Origin: Cyclobacteriaceae bacterium
GTDB lineage: Bacteria > Bacteroidota > Bacteroidia > Cytophagales > Cyclobacteriaceae
Assembly: GCA_020832375.1 (NCBI GenBank)
Contig: JAFIEW010000002.1
Coordinates: 62,001 to 126,000 of the forward strand
DNA length: 64,000 nt
Direction of reading: 5' to 3'
Part shown: positions 52,243-61,255 of the stretch, one piece after another
How positions within the stretch are numbered: position 1 is the stretch's first letter
Layout of the letters: each line of letters opens with the position of its first letter
Made by a program: the position numbers and the translations under genes
The notes under the pieces: generated by a model
The model's database searches: none
What the model was told of the DNA's origin: nothing
The model's input: only the letters and a program-made list of their open reading frames with translations

Positions 52243-52455
52243 ATGAAATATTTGTTATCAATTTTTGTATCGTTAACATTCGTTTTGTTAACTAGTGCCA
52301 ATCCAAGTATCGCTAATGATTCTCCTATTGAAATTGAGGAGAATACAGAAATAGAAACTAAAGGATTAGTTACTAAATACAGATGGTGGGTAGGAGGCCT
52401 TTGCGTTATAAAAGGAGGATCCTGCAAAGTTCAATGGGAGGAAGTAGCAAGATAA
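52243..52455 (+). CDS. Exported small peptide 2 with C-x6-C motif
   Basis: 70 residues. Signal peptide MKYLLSIFVSLTFVLLTSANPSIA-ND, acidic spacer SPIEIEENTEIETKG, then KYRWWVGGLCVIKGGSCKVQW. Aligned with peptide 1, the shared pattern is (V/L)C(I/V)(V/I)xGGxCKV. It starts 1 nt after peptide 1 and is followed by a gap of about 80 nt before the propeller lipoprotein. Both cysteines are expected to form a disulfide after export. Confidence 0.65.
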   Translation: MKYLLSIFVSLTFVLLTSANPSIANDSPIEIEENTEIETKGLVTKYRWWVGGLCVIKGGSCKVQWEEVAR

Positions 52456-52535
52456 TCTTCCAGTCAAATGCAGTTGATCATTTTAGATCAACTGCATTTC
52501 CAAAAAGCTAGGTCAAAATTTATTTTATTAAACAA

Positions 52536-53714
52536 ATGAAAGCAATCAAAATACTATTATTCTCGGGTGTTATTTATTTAAGTTCATGCTCAGGGAATAG
52601 CGAAAATTTTCAAAATAGGATCATCTCATTTGAGGATTTAACCATAGATACATTGCGCGTTAACTTTGTGGATCGCTTTTATGATTTTTCTTTTGCCGAT
52701 ATGTATCATGATGAAGATAGATCATTGTTATATTTTTTTGATCCTGAAAATTTTACCATAGAGACTCTTAATCTTAATAGTAAAACCTTCAACTCTCCAA
52801 TCCTTCTGGAGAGAGAGGGTGTTAATGAAATTTTAGAACCTACTGCAATTCATGTAGTAAGTCCTGATTCGATCCTGATCATAGCTACAGATGCAATGAA
52901 ACTTTATATGGTCAATTCTGAAGGAAAGAAATTCTACCAATCTGATTTTGATTTTCAAATCCCCAAGGATGTTTTTGATGCAGATGTTGCTGAATTTTTT
53001 ATTGCTAATTATGCTTATTTTCCTTTCAGATCATATTTCAATAGCCAAGATAATAGTTTAATTTGCAATTGGATCATCTATCCTGAAGAGGGTAATTTAT
53101 TCAAATCCATATATGAAAATCCTCAAGTTGCTGCATTTGAATTAGATAAAAAGCAAGTTACCGCTGTGTATGGTAAAAGTCCAGATATCTATCAATCATC
53201 TAAAATTCCCAGAGAATTTAATTTTTGTTTTGATTATCATCCTCAAACAGGTATTTGGATCAATTATCCTTCATCTAATCAGGTTTATCATTCAGAAACT
53301 GGCTTTGTAAGCTTTGGCTCTAATGCTTTTAGTACAAAGAATATGGGACTTTTTGATCGTGAAGACCAAGAGCCTCATGATGAAGAAGTAGATTTTAACA
53401 ATAGAGATAATAAATATGTAAATCTCATGATTTCCCATGAAGGAAATCATCTTATACGAATGTTGGCAGAAACTCATACAGACACTAAACCAACAAATAA
53501 TAAACAAAATGCAAAATTGCGTTTATTAATAAAAAAATTAAATAATGATCAAGTGACAGAAGTTAAGATAAAAGCAAACCAAATAGACAGTTATTTCATG
53601 TATGCAATGCCAAACAGTGTGCTTTTTTTAGAAAATATAAATTCAAAAACTAATGAAAATGAAGTCGTTTTTTACCGGGTTTTTCTTGATAACTCTTTGG
53701 ATGCTACTATCTAG
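52536..53714 (+). CDS. Propeller-like lipoprotein of the peptide cassette
   Basis: 392 residues with an SPII signal (FSGVIYLSSCSGNSE). The body is repetitive and strand-rich (LLYFFDPENFTIETLNLNS, DSILIIATDAMKLYMVNSEG, GNHLIRMLAETHTDTK), as in 6-bladed (DUF4221-like) propellers of Bacteroidota. It lies 80 nt after the peptide genes and overlaps the start of the CxxC lipoprotein by 56 nt in another frame. It may bind the peptides or relay their presence; this is inference. Confidence 0.6.
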   Translation: MKAIKILLFSGVIYLSSCSGNSENFQNRIISFEDLTIDTLRVNFVDRFYDFSFADMYHDEDRSLLYFFDPENFTIETLNLNSKTFNSPILLEREGVNEILEPTAIHVVSPDSILIIATDAMKLYMVNSEGKKFYQSDFDFQIPKDVFDADVAEFFIANYAYFPFRSYFNSQDNSLICNWIIYPEEGNLFKSIYENPQVAAFELDKKQVTAVYGKSPDIYQSSKIPREFNFCFDYHPQTGIWINYPSSNQVYHSETGFVSFGSNAFSTKNMGLFDREDQEPHDEEVDFNNRDNKYVNLMISHEGNHLIRMLAETHTDTKPTNNKQNAKLRLLIKKLNNDQVTEVKIKANQIDSYFMYAMPNSVLFLENINSKTNENEVVFYRVFLDNSLDATI

Positions 53715-54057
53715 TTGTGAGAATTCTGAAACTTTCAGTCAGGATCAGAAAGACTTTTTAAAAGATGGATTTGTTATACATGACATAATAGAATCTGAGA
53801 ATGTATTCATCATCAATAGATCTTCTTGTTCCGAATGTACTTTCAGTAAAATTAGTACTAATCGAGTTGATTTAATAATTATTACTGGCAACCCTAATAT
53901 TTCATTTAATACACGCTATCTAACAGATTTCGGATTAGATGCAGTGCCTATTCTATTTGATTCATTGAATGTACTTGGAGAATCAGGCATAGCATTGGCA
54001 AATCCCTGTAAGGTAGCGTGGAAAAACGGGCAATTTCAAATAAATGAGCTCAAGTAA
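53659..54057 (+). CDS. Small lipoprotein with CxxC (thioredoxin-like?)
   Basis: 132 residues from the ATG at 53659 (53653 is an equally close in-frame ATG). SPII signal (FLITLWMLLSSCENSE). The mature part has INRSSCSECTFSKIST, a C-x2-C after a short strand as in thioredoxin-fold proteins, then LIIITGNP and a third cysteine in ALANPCKVAWKNGQF, where a cis-Pro-like strand would lie. It may be a redox protein able to act on the disulfides of the C-x6-C peptides encoded just upstream. Its first 56 nt overlap the 3' end of the propeller gene out of frame, so the two are coupled. Confidence 0.55.
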   Translation: MKSFFTGFFLITLWMLLSSCENSETFSQDQKDFLKDGFVIHDIIESENVFIINRSSCSECTFSKISTNRVDLIIITGNPNISFNTRYLTDFGLDAVPILFDSLNVLGESGIALANPCKVAWKNGQFQINELK

Positions 54058-54110
54058 TTATTAATTTAAGTAGATATCATCATTTGATATTCAAAATATT
54101 CAAAGAAATC

Positions 54111-55094
54111 ATGACAAGCTTTAAAAAAAAGGTGCTGGTAATAAGTTTATTTAGCCTAGTTCTTATTTTTACAAATATTCTTTTTATATATTCTCAAACT
54201 TATGAAGCCTCACAATTGCGGTATGGTTTACAGGGGACAGACCTCTATTTTTATTCGGATTTAAACCAAAACTACAGAGTCAATTCGGTTACTTCTGAAG
54301 AAGATGGGAAAGATTACCTTTTTCTATTATCTCATGAGAATCTAGTCTTGGATTCTATTGAAATAAAAGGCATTTTTATTGATTTTCATAAATTGAGTCA
54401 AAATGAATATTTGCTCAATGAATCTAGTCATTATCGTAGTCTAAAAATCAACAAAGGTAAATTTCAGATTTTTAGTACTTCATTTGAATTACCAAAAGTC
54501 AAACAAACAGAAACATATCTGATCAAATTAGGTGATCAGATTTTAGTAGAAAAAAGTGCTTTGATGAAATATTTGTACTCATTTTCTTATCATATAATTG
54601 ACGAGAATGATAGTAAATTTTCCAAAAGAAAAAGTACAACCATTTTTGATTCGAAAGATTTACCACAAAAAACCTCTTATTTTCCATGGAATGGAAATGA
54701 AATTTATTCTAGAAAAATTATGGTTCATAAAGGCACAGTATATGGATTTTCAACTTTTTTCAATGTCTTTTGGAGCTATGATCCAACAAATAAAGATGTC
54801 ATTTTTTACGAGGTTCCAGAGGTAGATGAAAACTCATGCCATATTGCATTTTATGATTTTTCTAAAGAATGCTTTTACTTAACACGCTATCAAAAAGAAG
54901 AGGAACATCCTGAATTGTATGTTTGGAACCCTAAAGTCCATGCTGAGCCTAATTTTGAATTAAAAAGAACTTTATTAATTGGTAGAAAGTCTACTACTAA
55001 TCTTAATAATGACCGTATTTACTTCTTTGATCGGGAAGATGGAGAGACTTCTTCTTCCATGTATTATGTAGATATTAATAGATTGGATCACTAG
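54111..55094 (+). CDS. Membrane-anchored or exported propeller-like protein of the cassette
   Basis: 327 residues from the ATG at 54111; a TTG at 54084 in frame is less likely. The N-terminal hydrophobic segment VLVISLFSLVLIFTNILFIY is a signal anchor or signal peptide. The rest is strand-rich with repeated aromatic blocks (TDLYFYSDLNQNYRVNS, YGFSTFFNVFWSYDPTNK, NDRIYFFDREDGETSS), again propeller-like. No family recognised. It is the last gene of the same-strand run and no terminator is evident. Confidence 0.5.
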   Translation: MTSFKKKVLVISLFSLVLIFTNILFIYSQTYEASQLRYGLQGTDLYFYSDLNQNYRVNSVTSEEDGKDYLFLLSHENLVLDSIEIKGIFIDFHKLSQNEYLLNESSHYRSLKINKGKFQIFSTSFELPKVKQTETYLIKLGDQILVEKSALMKYLYSFSYHIIDENDSKFSKRKSTTIFDSKDLPQKTSYFPWNGNEIYSRKIMVHKGTVYGFSTFFNVFWSYDPTNKDVIFYEVPEVDENSCHIAFYDFSKECFYLTRYQKEEEHPELYVWNPKVHAEPNFELKRTLLIGRKSTTNLNNDRIYFFDREDGETSSSMYYVDINRLDH

Positions 55095-55606
55095 TAAGTC
55101 GTCTACTTAAAATAAATATCAATCATCCATTATTTTTTCTTGAACTGGAATATGAAATTTATGGATTGGCGCATAAAAAAAGTACATTTTGTGATGTTAA
55201 TTTGGTTTCTTGATGCAAATGAAATGTTTATATAGGTTAATATGTAATAGTATAGTCAATACCGATAATTGAGACAATTTGATCGTATTATTGTAAATGT
55301 GATTTGGTGGATAAATGGAGGTAGATTTAGTTTAAGGTATCTTTCACAAGAAGATAAGTAAAACTTAGCAAGTGTCTGGAAATGCCTAAAAGATTTACAA
55401 TCTTTTAAATGCTCAAACTATCAATATGAAAGTAAAAATTATGTGCTGATTTCATGTAATACAGAGTGTTCACTAATAGTTTATTCTCTTAGATAATAAA
55501 TTAAATTAATTAAAATTCAGATATAATTAATTAAAAAATTTGATACATTTAGTGGGCCAAATAACATGCTCAATCTATATCAAAATTACTGGCAGCCTGT
55601 TCTTAG
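55095..55606. other. Very AT-rich intergenic region
   Basis: No gene or repeat recognised. Toward 55560-55606 another frame reads NYWQPVLSL just before the truncated frame that follows, so the relic may extend upstream with a frameshift. Confidence 0.35.
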
Positions 55607-55897
55607 TTTGATGCATCACTTTTAGAGTCACTTGCTCGACTAGTATTGGAAGCAACTTATGAGGCCACCTTTCAAGCAGCTTTTATAAATCACGCAAAAA
55701 CAGGATCAAGAAAGCTTTTTCTCACTTTGGTAGGTGGCGGTGCCTTTGGCAATCGGGATATATGGATCGAAGACGCTTTAATTCATTCTTTGAATCAATT
55801 TAAAAACACACCACTTGATGTCGAAATCGTCAGCTATGGGCAATCTAATCCTGTTGTTAAGAAGCTGATAGAAGACCATAAGGCCGTATGCCGCTAA
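55607..55897 (+). pseudogene. C-terminal fragment of a conserved bacterial protein
   Basis: Open from a TAG at 55604-55606 without a good start; the ORF from TTG 55646 is mid-domain. It reads ASLLESLARLVLEATYEAT, then LFLTLVGGGAFGNRDIWIED and VEIVSYGQSNPVVKKLIEDH, the C-terminus of a conserved protein with 'TxxGGGxFGN' and 'VSYG' motifs, macro-domain-like in feel. The N-terminal part is missing, so this is a truncated copy. It marks the right edge of the accessory stretch that begins with the IS5 relic. Confidence 0.55.
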
Positions 55898-55932
55898 TTT
55901 TGTCTTCTATAAGCTTTTTTGTGTAAAAAAAA

Positions 55933-58083
55933 TTAGAAATAGGCCTTAATCAAGCGTTTTAGAGCTTCTTTTTCCTCTTTTTTGTCTTTTTTAATGAGCA
56001 CGATTAAGAAATTTTCACGTTGGTATGTTGTCTTTGAAAGCACAGCGTCAACTTCGAAACATTTTCCCTCATAATGGCATTTGAGGTGGTTGCGTTCGCT
56101 CATGCCACTTGCTACAAATAGTGGGTCGATAGCAAGCATATCTACTGTATGATGCAGTCGCTCAATGGTGAAATATTTATTATTTTCGATTTGCCATTTC
56201 TCTCTTATTTCTGAAGAGATATAAGCTGGATGAAGGCTTTCATCAAAAATTAAAAAACCCTCGTATGCTTTGCTGATAACAGACTCATTGGCAGCAGCTA
56301 CTATTTTTAACTGGTTGAGCTCTTCCTCAAAGCGTGCGGATCTTCTGCTTTCTTCCTCCTGATTGGCTTGCATTTCCTCTAGGGTTTGGCGCATTTCTTC
56401 TTCTTGCTGTGTTAATATTTCCGTCATTTCTTTGCTTTCAGCAAGTAGCTTGGTGGTTTGAGACTTGCTTCGTAAGCTATTTAAAAAGAAGGCGATTCGC
56501 TCAGCGATGTCACTAAGCCATTTGATTTCATTTTTGGTAAAGATTTTTAAAGAGGCTAACTCTATAATTCCTTCAATTTTTCCTTCGGCGATGCATGGTA
56601 TTAAGATGATTGATCGAGGTGGCGTGTCTCCGAGGCCTGAACGAATGTTGATATAAGTGTCGGGAATTTCGGTGAGATAAATCAGCTCTTTTTCAAGCCA
56701 ACAAGCACCGACAAGTCCCTCTCCAGCTCGAAAGCTTTTTTTAATGTACTTTTTTCTTTCAAACGCATAGGCTGCTCTGCATTCAATTTCTGTTCTCTCC
56801 TCTGAAGGGATGTAAACAGCACCCTGATTGGCACCTAAATACTTCACTAAAAACTGAAGCAAACCGTCACCGAAATGTTCTTCTGTCTCGTAGTGGTTTT
56901 TCAAAAGGTCAGCAAGCTTATTCACTCCCTGATCGTACCATTTACGAAGCTCTTCTTCTTTGGCTTTTTGTTCTAAAGACTCATTGGCTTTATTGATTTT
57001 TATCCATTGTGCTTCTTGAGTGGCAAGCATATATTTTAGGTTTTCGGCCAATCTACCCAGTTCGTCCTTTCGATTGATTCCATCTAGCTGATGGTAAGCG
57101 GTGCGTTTCCCTTCACTAGTTGACTTGGCCACGGCATCAAGGGTTTTGATTGGTGTAGAGATTCTCTTCGAAATGACCCAAGCAAACACCCATCCCAACA
57201 GTATGAGGAAAACTGAAGCGATGATGAGTAGGGTGTTCATTTGTCGTTGTTTCTCTTCAAATCTTTGATTGAGCTTTTTCGACACCTGAGAGGATAGACT
57301 AATGGTTTGCTGCGCACTATCATTAAGTCTTTTTTGAATACCTTCAGACCTGCTTAGTCCGATTGTTTTTTCTAAGTTAACTAAACGGTTAAATTGACGG
57401 TGATAATTGTCGATGGCAGTCAGCACTTGATTAGTATATGTTTCGTCAATTTCACCCAATTCGAATGAGTTATTGATATGGGATTTGAATGCGTCGACTC
57501 GATCATTCATTGTTTTTACATAGGCCATATCCTTTCGCAATACAAAGTCTTTCTCGTGTCTTCTCATCTGAAAGGCAAAAACCTGATCGCTTGCTCTATC
57601 GACTAGTTGAAGTGCGTGCACGTACTCCCTCATTTCACCCTCTAGTCCATGATCTTTGAAACCCCTTTGTAGGTAAGCGTCCGTCATTTCTTTGAAATTG
57701 ATTCGATAGGATTTAACGCTCTGGTTGAGTTCGGTAAGCTCAGCAACAAGCCTTTCTTTTTTAGTCAGCTTGCTTTGCTTTAAGATTGATATTTCGTCAA
57801 GTACCTCTTCGATTAAAGCGTTGAATTGTACTATTTCTTCTGAATTGCCGCTTGTAAGAAAAGCATCCTTTTGATAGCCATGAGCTAAAAATTCAGCTTG
57901 TTCCAGTTTTGCTGATTGTATATTTGAATTAATAGCTTTTAGTTGATCATTGAATACTTGGTAGTCGTTGATTGATCTTTGGCTCCAAAGTGCCATCAGG
58001 ATGAAAAAAGCGGCAAGTACTACTAAAGAGAGAAATGCTGCAAAAAGGCGAACACGGATGTTGTGAAAACTAGCTTTAATCAT
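55933..58083 (-). CDS. Membrane sensor: helical periplasmic domain, HAMP, GAF, coiled coil, no kinase
   Basis: 716 residues. TM1 near 13-32 (FAAFLSLVVLAAFFILMALW); a periplasmic helical bundle (about 40-280) with repeated long helices and MRRHEKDFVLRKDMAYVK, as in HBM sensor domains; TM2 near 286-306 (LLIIASVFLILLGWVFAWVI). Then HAMP (SKRISTPIKTLDAVAKSTSEGKR), a GAF domain (about 395-540: ANQGAVYIPSEERTEIECRAAYA, AGEGLVGACWLEKELIYL), a coiled coil (EILTQQEEEMRQTLEEMQANQEEESRR) and a PAS-like end (AYEGFLIFDESLHPAYIS). There is no histidine kinase, GGDEF or methyl-accepting output. Such proteins occur in Bacteroidota as partners of separate kinases. Single gene. Confidence 0.75.
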   Translation of the reverse strand: MIKASFHNIRVRLFAAFLSLVVLAAFFILMALWSQRSINDYQVFNDQLKAINSNIQSAKLEQAEFLAHGYQKDAFLTSGNSEEIVQFNALIEEVLDEISILKQSKLTKKERLVAELTELNQSVKSYRINFKEMTDAYLQRGFKDHGLEGEMREYVHALQLVDRASDQVFAFQMRRHEKDFVLRKDMAYVKTMNDRVDAFKSHINNSFELGEIDETYTNQVLTAIDNYHRQFNRLVNLEKTIGLSRSEGIQKRLNDSAQQTISLSSQVSKKLNQRFEEKQRQMNTLLIIASVFLILLGWVFAWVISKRISTPIKTLDAVAKSTSEGKRTAYHQLDGINRKDELGRLAENLKYMLATQEAQWIKINKANESLEQKAKEEELRKWYDQGVNKLADLLKNHYETEEHFGDGLLQFLVKYLGANQGAVYIPSEERTEIECRAAYAFERKKYIKKSFRAGEGLVGACWLEKELIYLTEIPDTYINIRSGLGDTPPRSIILIPCIAEGKIEGIIELASLKIFTKNEIKWLSDIAERIAFFLNSLRSKSQTTKLLAESKEMTEILTQQEEEMRQTLEEMQANQEEESRRSARFEEELNQLKIVAAANESVISKAYEGFLIFDESLHPAYISSEIREKWQIENNKYFTIERLHHTVDMLAIDPLFVASGMSERNHLKCHYEGKCFEVDAVLSKTTYQRENFLIVLIKKDKKEEKEALKRLIKAYF

Positions 58084-58445
58084 GTTTTTTTGATTTAATA
58101 GCGCAAAACTATCAATATCCGACTAGTTTGAAGGTCCTTGAACTATATGTTTGTGTTATTAAAAAGTTAAGATTGATATTTATATTAGGATGTTACTATT
58201 CTAAATTCATATCCTTCTATTTGGTTCTGTAAAGAATCCTAGAGTCATCAATCTCAGCTCACTAAATGGGGGTATTTTTAAATTGGCTACAAAGCCGATC
58301 ATAGCGTCTTACTTCCATCACTTCTATTTCCATTAACTTATTTAGATTTAATAAAAACAAATGTTATTTTTGCAACGTTCAAGCCTACTGCGGGAGGACT
58401 ATGCGCCTGCTAGCACACTATATACTAAAAATTAAATAAATAAGC
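58084..58445. other. Divergent promoter region; promoter of the iron transporter
   Basis: No gene. TATTTTTG at 58365-58372 matches the -7 consensus (TAnnTTTG), with TTTA (TTTG in the consensus) at 58341-58344, a 20-nt spacer. The leader of about 70 nt contains GCGGGAGGACTATGCGCC, a GC-rich piece in AT-rich surroundings that may form a hairpin. Confidence 0.45.
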
Positions 58446-59477
58446 ATGAGGTTTTTACTAGCTGTTTTATTGATGTCAAGTATTCTATTCGCTTGTGGCG
58501 GTGGAAATGAATCATCAGAGTCATCAGGTGAATTGAATATCTATACTCACCGTCACTATGAGGTAGATCAACAAATTTTCAAAAAGTTTGAGGAAAATAC
58601 AGGTATCAAGGTCAATGTAGTTTCTGCTGGTGCGGATGAGCTAATCAAGAAACTTGAAATGGAAGGTAAGCGCTCCCCTGCAGATATATTGATCACTGCA
58701 GACGCTGGCCGACTGGTCAGGGCAAAAGAAATTGGACTTACTCAGTCTCTTGATAGTGAAGTGATCAATAATAACATTCCAACACAGTTCAGAGACGCCG
58801 ACAGTCATTGGTTGGGTTTGACTTACAGAGCGAGAGTCATCGTTTACAACCCTGATAAAGTGAGTGAAGATGAACTGTCTACTTATGAAGATTTGACCTC
58901 TGAAAAATGGCGTAATCGAGTGGTGATGCGGTCTAGCGAAAATATTTACAATCAGTCCTTGCTTGCCTCCATTATCGCCAATGATGGTGAGGAGCAGGCA
59001 CGCGAATGGACCAAAGCCTTGGTAGCTAACTTTGCTCGCGCTCCCAAAGGTAATGATCGCGACCAAATTAAATTCGTTGCTTCTGGTGAGGGAGATGTAA
59101 CGCTAGTCAACACGTACTACCTCGGTAAAATGGCTGTATCCGATAACGCAGAAGAACAAAGAGTAGCCAAAGAAGTAGGTATTTTCTTCCCCAATCAAAA
59201 CGATAGGGGTACACATATCAACATCAGCGGAGCTGCACTTACTCGTCATTCTCCCAATAAAGAAAATGCTATTCAACTACTCGAATATCTTGTTAGTGAG
59301 GAGGTTCAAGAGGTTTTTGCCGCAGGAAATCATGAGTACCCAACCAGAGAAGGCATAGCATGGTCGGATATAGTTCAGGGCTGGGGTGACTTCAAAAAAG
59401 ACGAGTTAGATCTCAATCAACTAGGTACACTTAATCGTCAAGCGGTTATCATTTTTGATGAGGCGGGTTGGAAATAA
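58446..59477 (+). CDS. Iron(III) ABC transporter substrate-binding lipoprotein (FbpA-like)
   Basis: 343 residues with an SPII signal (LLMSSILFACGGG). The class-II periplasmic binding fold shows LNIYTHRHYEVDQQIFKKFEENTGIKVNVV at the N-terminal lobe, LTYRARVIVYNP in the hinge region, and the iron-coordinating tyrosine pair Y224-Y225 in LVNTYYLGKMA, hallmark of FbpA/FutA proteins. It is first gene of a three-gene operon with permease (92 nt on) and ATPase. It captures ferric ion in the periplasm. Lipid anchoring replaces the free periplasmic form seen in proteobacteria. Confidence 0.88.
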   Translation: MRFLLAVLLMSSILFACGGGNESSESSGELNIYTHRHYEVDQQIFKKFEENTGIKVNVVSAGADELIKKLEMEGKRSPADILITADAGRLVRAKEIGLTQSLDSEVINNNIPTQFRDADSHWLGLTYRARVIVYNPDKVSEDELSTYEDLTSEKWRNRVVMRSSENIYNQSLLASIIANDGEEQAREWTKALVANFARAPKGNDRDQIKFVASGEGDVTLVNTYYLGKMAVSDNAEEQRVAKEVGIFFPNQNDRGTHINISGAALTRHSPNKENAIQLLEYLVSEEVQEVFAAGNHEYPTREGIAWSDIVQGWGDFKKDELDLNQLGTLNRQAVIIFDEAGWK

Positions 59478-59569
59478 TCTTTTCTTAGGTTTTTTCGAGA
59501 AATGAGGATGTCAATAATAGATTTGCTTCGAGTTCTTGATTGACCTGCAAATCTGAAGAACGTTAATTT

Positions 59570-61255
59570 GTGATAGGACACATAAAGGATAAGTTTAAAA
59601 ACGCTTTAGGCATTAGCCAACTCAACCGATGGGCAATCTATGTATTGCTCATTGTGTTTTTATTGGCTTCCCCTATTATCGCTATACTGCTTTACTTACC
59701 AGCGGGACCAGGTGAGACTTGGTCGCATATCCAAAATAATTTGTTGCTCAATATCACCTTCAATACCTTTGCGCTCATGCTTGGGGTGGGGGTTTTGAGT
59801 TTAGTTTTTGGTATATCTACAGCTTGGATCGTAAGCACCTGTCACTTTCCTGGCAGAAAGTTTTTTGAGTGGGCATTGATTCTGCCACTTGCGGTTCCTT
59901 CTTATATCATTGCCTACACTTATGCAGGGATTTTTGATTATACAGGACCCTTACAAAAACTCATGGCCTGGTTAGGTATAAGCATAGAAGGTCAGCTATT
60001 TGATGTAATGAACCTTAGAGGGCTCATTTTTATATTGGCATTTGTGCTATATCCTTATGTTTACGTGGTTGTAAGAACAGCTTTTGTTAGTCAGGCACGA
60101 AATTTACTCGAGGCTTCCCGCATGTTAGGCAAAGGGGCTTGGCATAGCTTTTTTCGCGTAGCTTTGCCTATTTCCAGACCGGCATGGGTGGGAGGGGTAT
60201 CCCTGGCATTGATGGAGGTGCTCAATGACTATGGTGCTGCCAAGTACTTTGGGGTCTCTACTTTTACCACGGGTATTTTCAGATCATGGTTCTCAATGGG
60301 CGATGTGCAATCAGCTATTTATTTATCGGCTATTTTGGTGACAGTGGTGTTTATTATCATTGCGCTAGAGCGCAGACAACGCGGGGCTGCAAAATATCAT
60401 GCGCTGGGAGCAAATAGCTCAAAGCCGATTGCACGCTATAGGCTGAGTGGCTGGAAAAAAGGAATTGCTTTTACTATTTGTTTGATTCCATTTCTCTTTG
60501 GTTTTTTCATCCCCTTACTTCAACTCATTTCTTGGAGTGTGCAAACTGCACATAAGGTGGTGAATTTAAGCTTTCTCACCCTAGTGTTTAATAGTTTCTA
60601 TCTCGCTGCACTAGCGGCTATCCTAGCGGTATTTGTTGCAACGATTTTATTGTACTCTGTAAGACTTAATCCGAAAGTTTGGATTCGATCAGTTGCTAAA
60701 CTTGCTGTATTGGGATATTCTATTCCTGGCGCTGTGATTGCGGTGGGTATCATGACGCCCGTGCTCGGTTTAGATAAGCAATTGGCAGATTTTATTTATG
60801 GCCTTACAGGAGTAGACCCAGGTTTACTATTTACAGGTACTATTGCAGTTCTTTTATTTGCTTATATCGTTCGCTTTTTGGCTGTGGGCTATAATCCTAT
60901 TGAGGCAGGATTCAAACAAACGGCCTCCAATTATGACGAAGCATCCCGAATTTTGGGAACATCTCCACTAAAAACCTTGTTAAAAATCAACCTACCTTTG
61001 GTGAAAACCGCTATACTGAGTGGGGCTTTGTTAGTCTTTGTTGACGTGCTGAAGGAGTTGCCGCTTACTCTCATCATGAGACCATTTAATTTCGATACCT
61101 TGGCGACTAAGGCGTTCGAATTGGCAAGCGATGAGATGGTGCCTGAGTCAGCCTCAGCAGCTTTGATCATTATCGCCACTGGAATTATACCTATCTTTGT
61201 GCTTAGTAATCTGATATCAGGAAGAAAAATCAATGGACGTACTGCAAATCAATGA
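59570..61255 (+). CDS. Iron(III) ABC transporter permease (FbpB-like, fused two-module)
   Basis: 561 residues with about 12 transmembrane helices, i.e. two fused six-helix permease modules, the FbpB/SfuB architecture. Each module has an EAA-type loop (EASRMLGKGAWHSFFRVALP near residues 182-201, and EASRILGTSPLKTLLKINLP near 458-477), which dock to the ATPase. The start is GTG at 59570; a TAA lies directly upstream and no ATG is available before TM1. The 3' end overlaps the ATPase gene by 23 nt. Confidence 0.9.
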   Translation: MIGHIKDKFKNALGISQLNRWAIYVLLIVFLLASPIIAILLYLPAGPGETWSHIQNNLLLNITFNTFALMLGVGVLSLVFGISTAWIVSTCHFPGRKFFEWALILPLAVPSYIIAYTYAGIFDYTGPLQKLMAWLGISIEGQLFDVMNLRGLIFILAFVLYPYVYVVVRTAFVSQARNLLEASRMLGKGAWHSFFRVALPISRPAWVGGVSLALMEVLNDYGAAKYFGVSTFTTGIFRSWFSMGDVQSAIYLSAILVTVVFIIIALERRQRGAAKYHALGANSSKPIARYRLSGWKKGIAFTICLIPFLFGFFIPLLQLISWSVQTAHKVVNLSFLTLVFNSFYLAALAAILAVFVATILLYSVRLNPKVWIRSVAKLAVLGYSIPGAVIAVGIMTPVLGLDKQLADFIYGLTGVDPGLLFTGTIAVLLFAYIVRFLAVGYNPIEAGFKQTASNYDEASRILGTSPLKTLLKINLPLVKTAILSGALLVFVDVLKELPLTLIMRPFNFDTLATKAFELASDEMVPESASAALIIIATGIIPIFVLSNLISGRKINGRTANQ

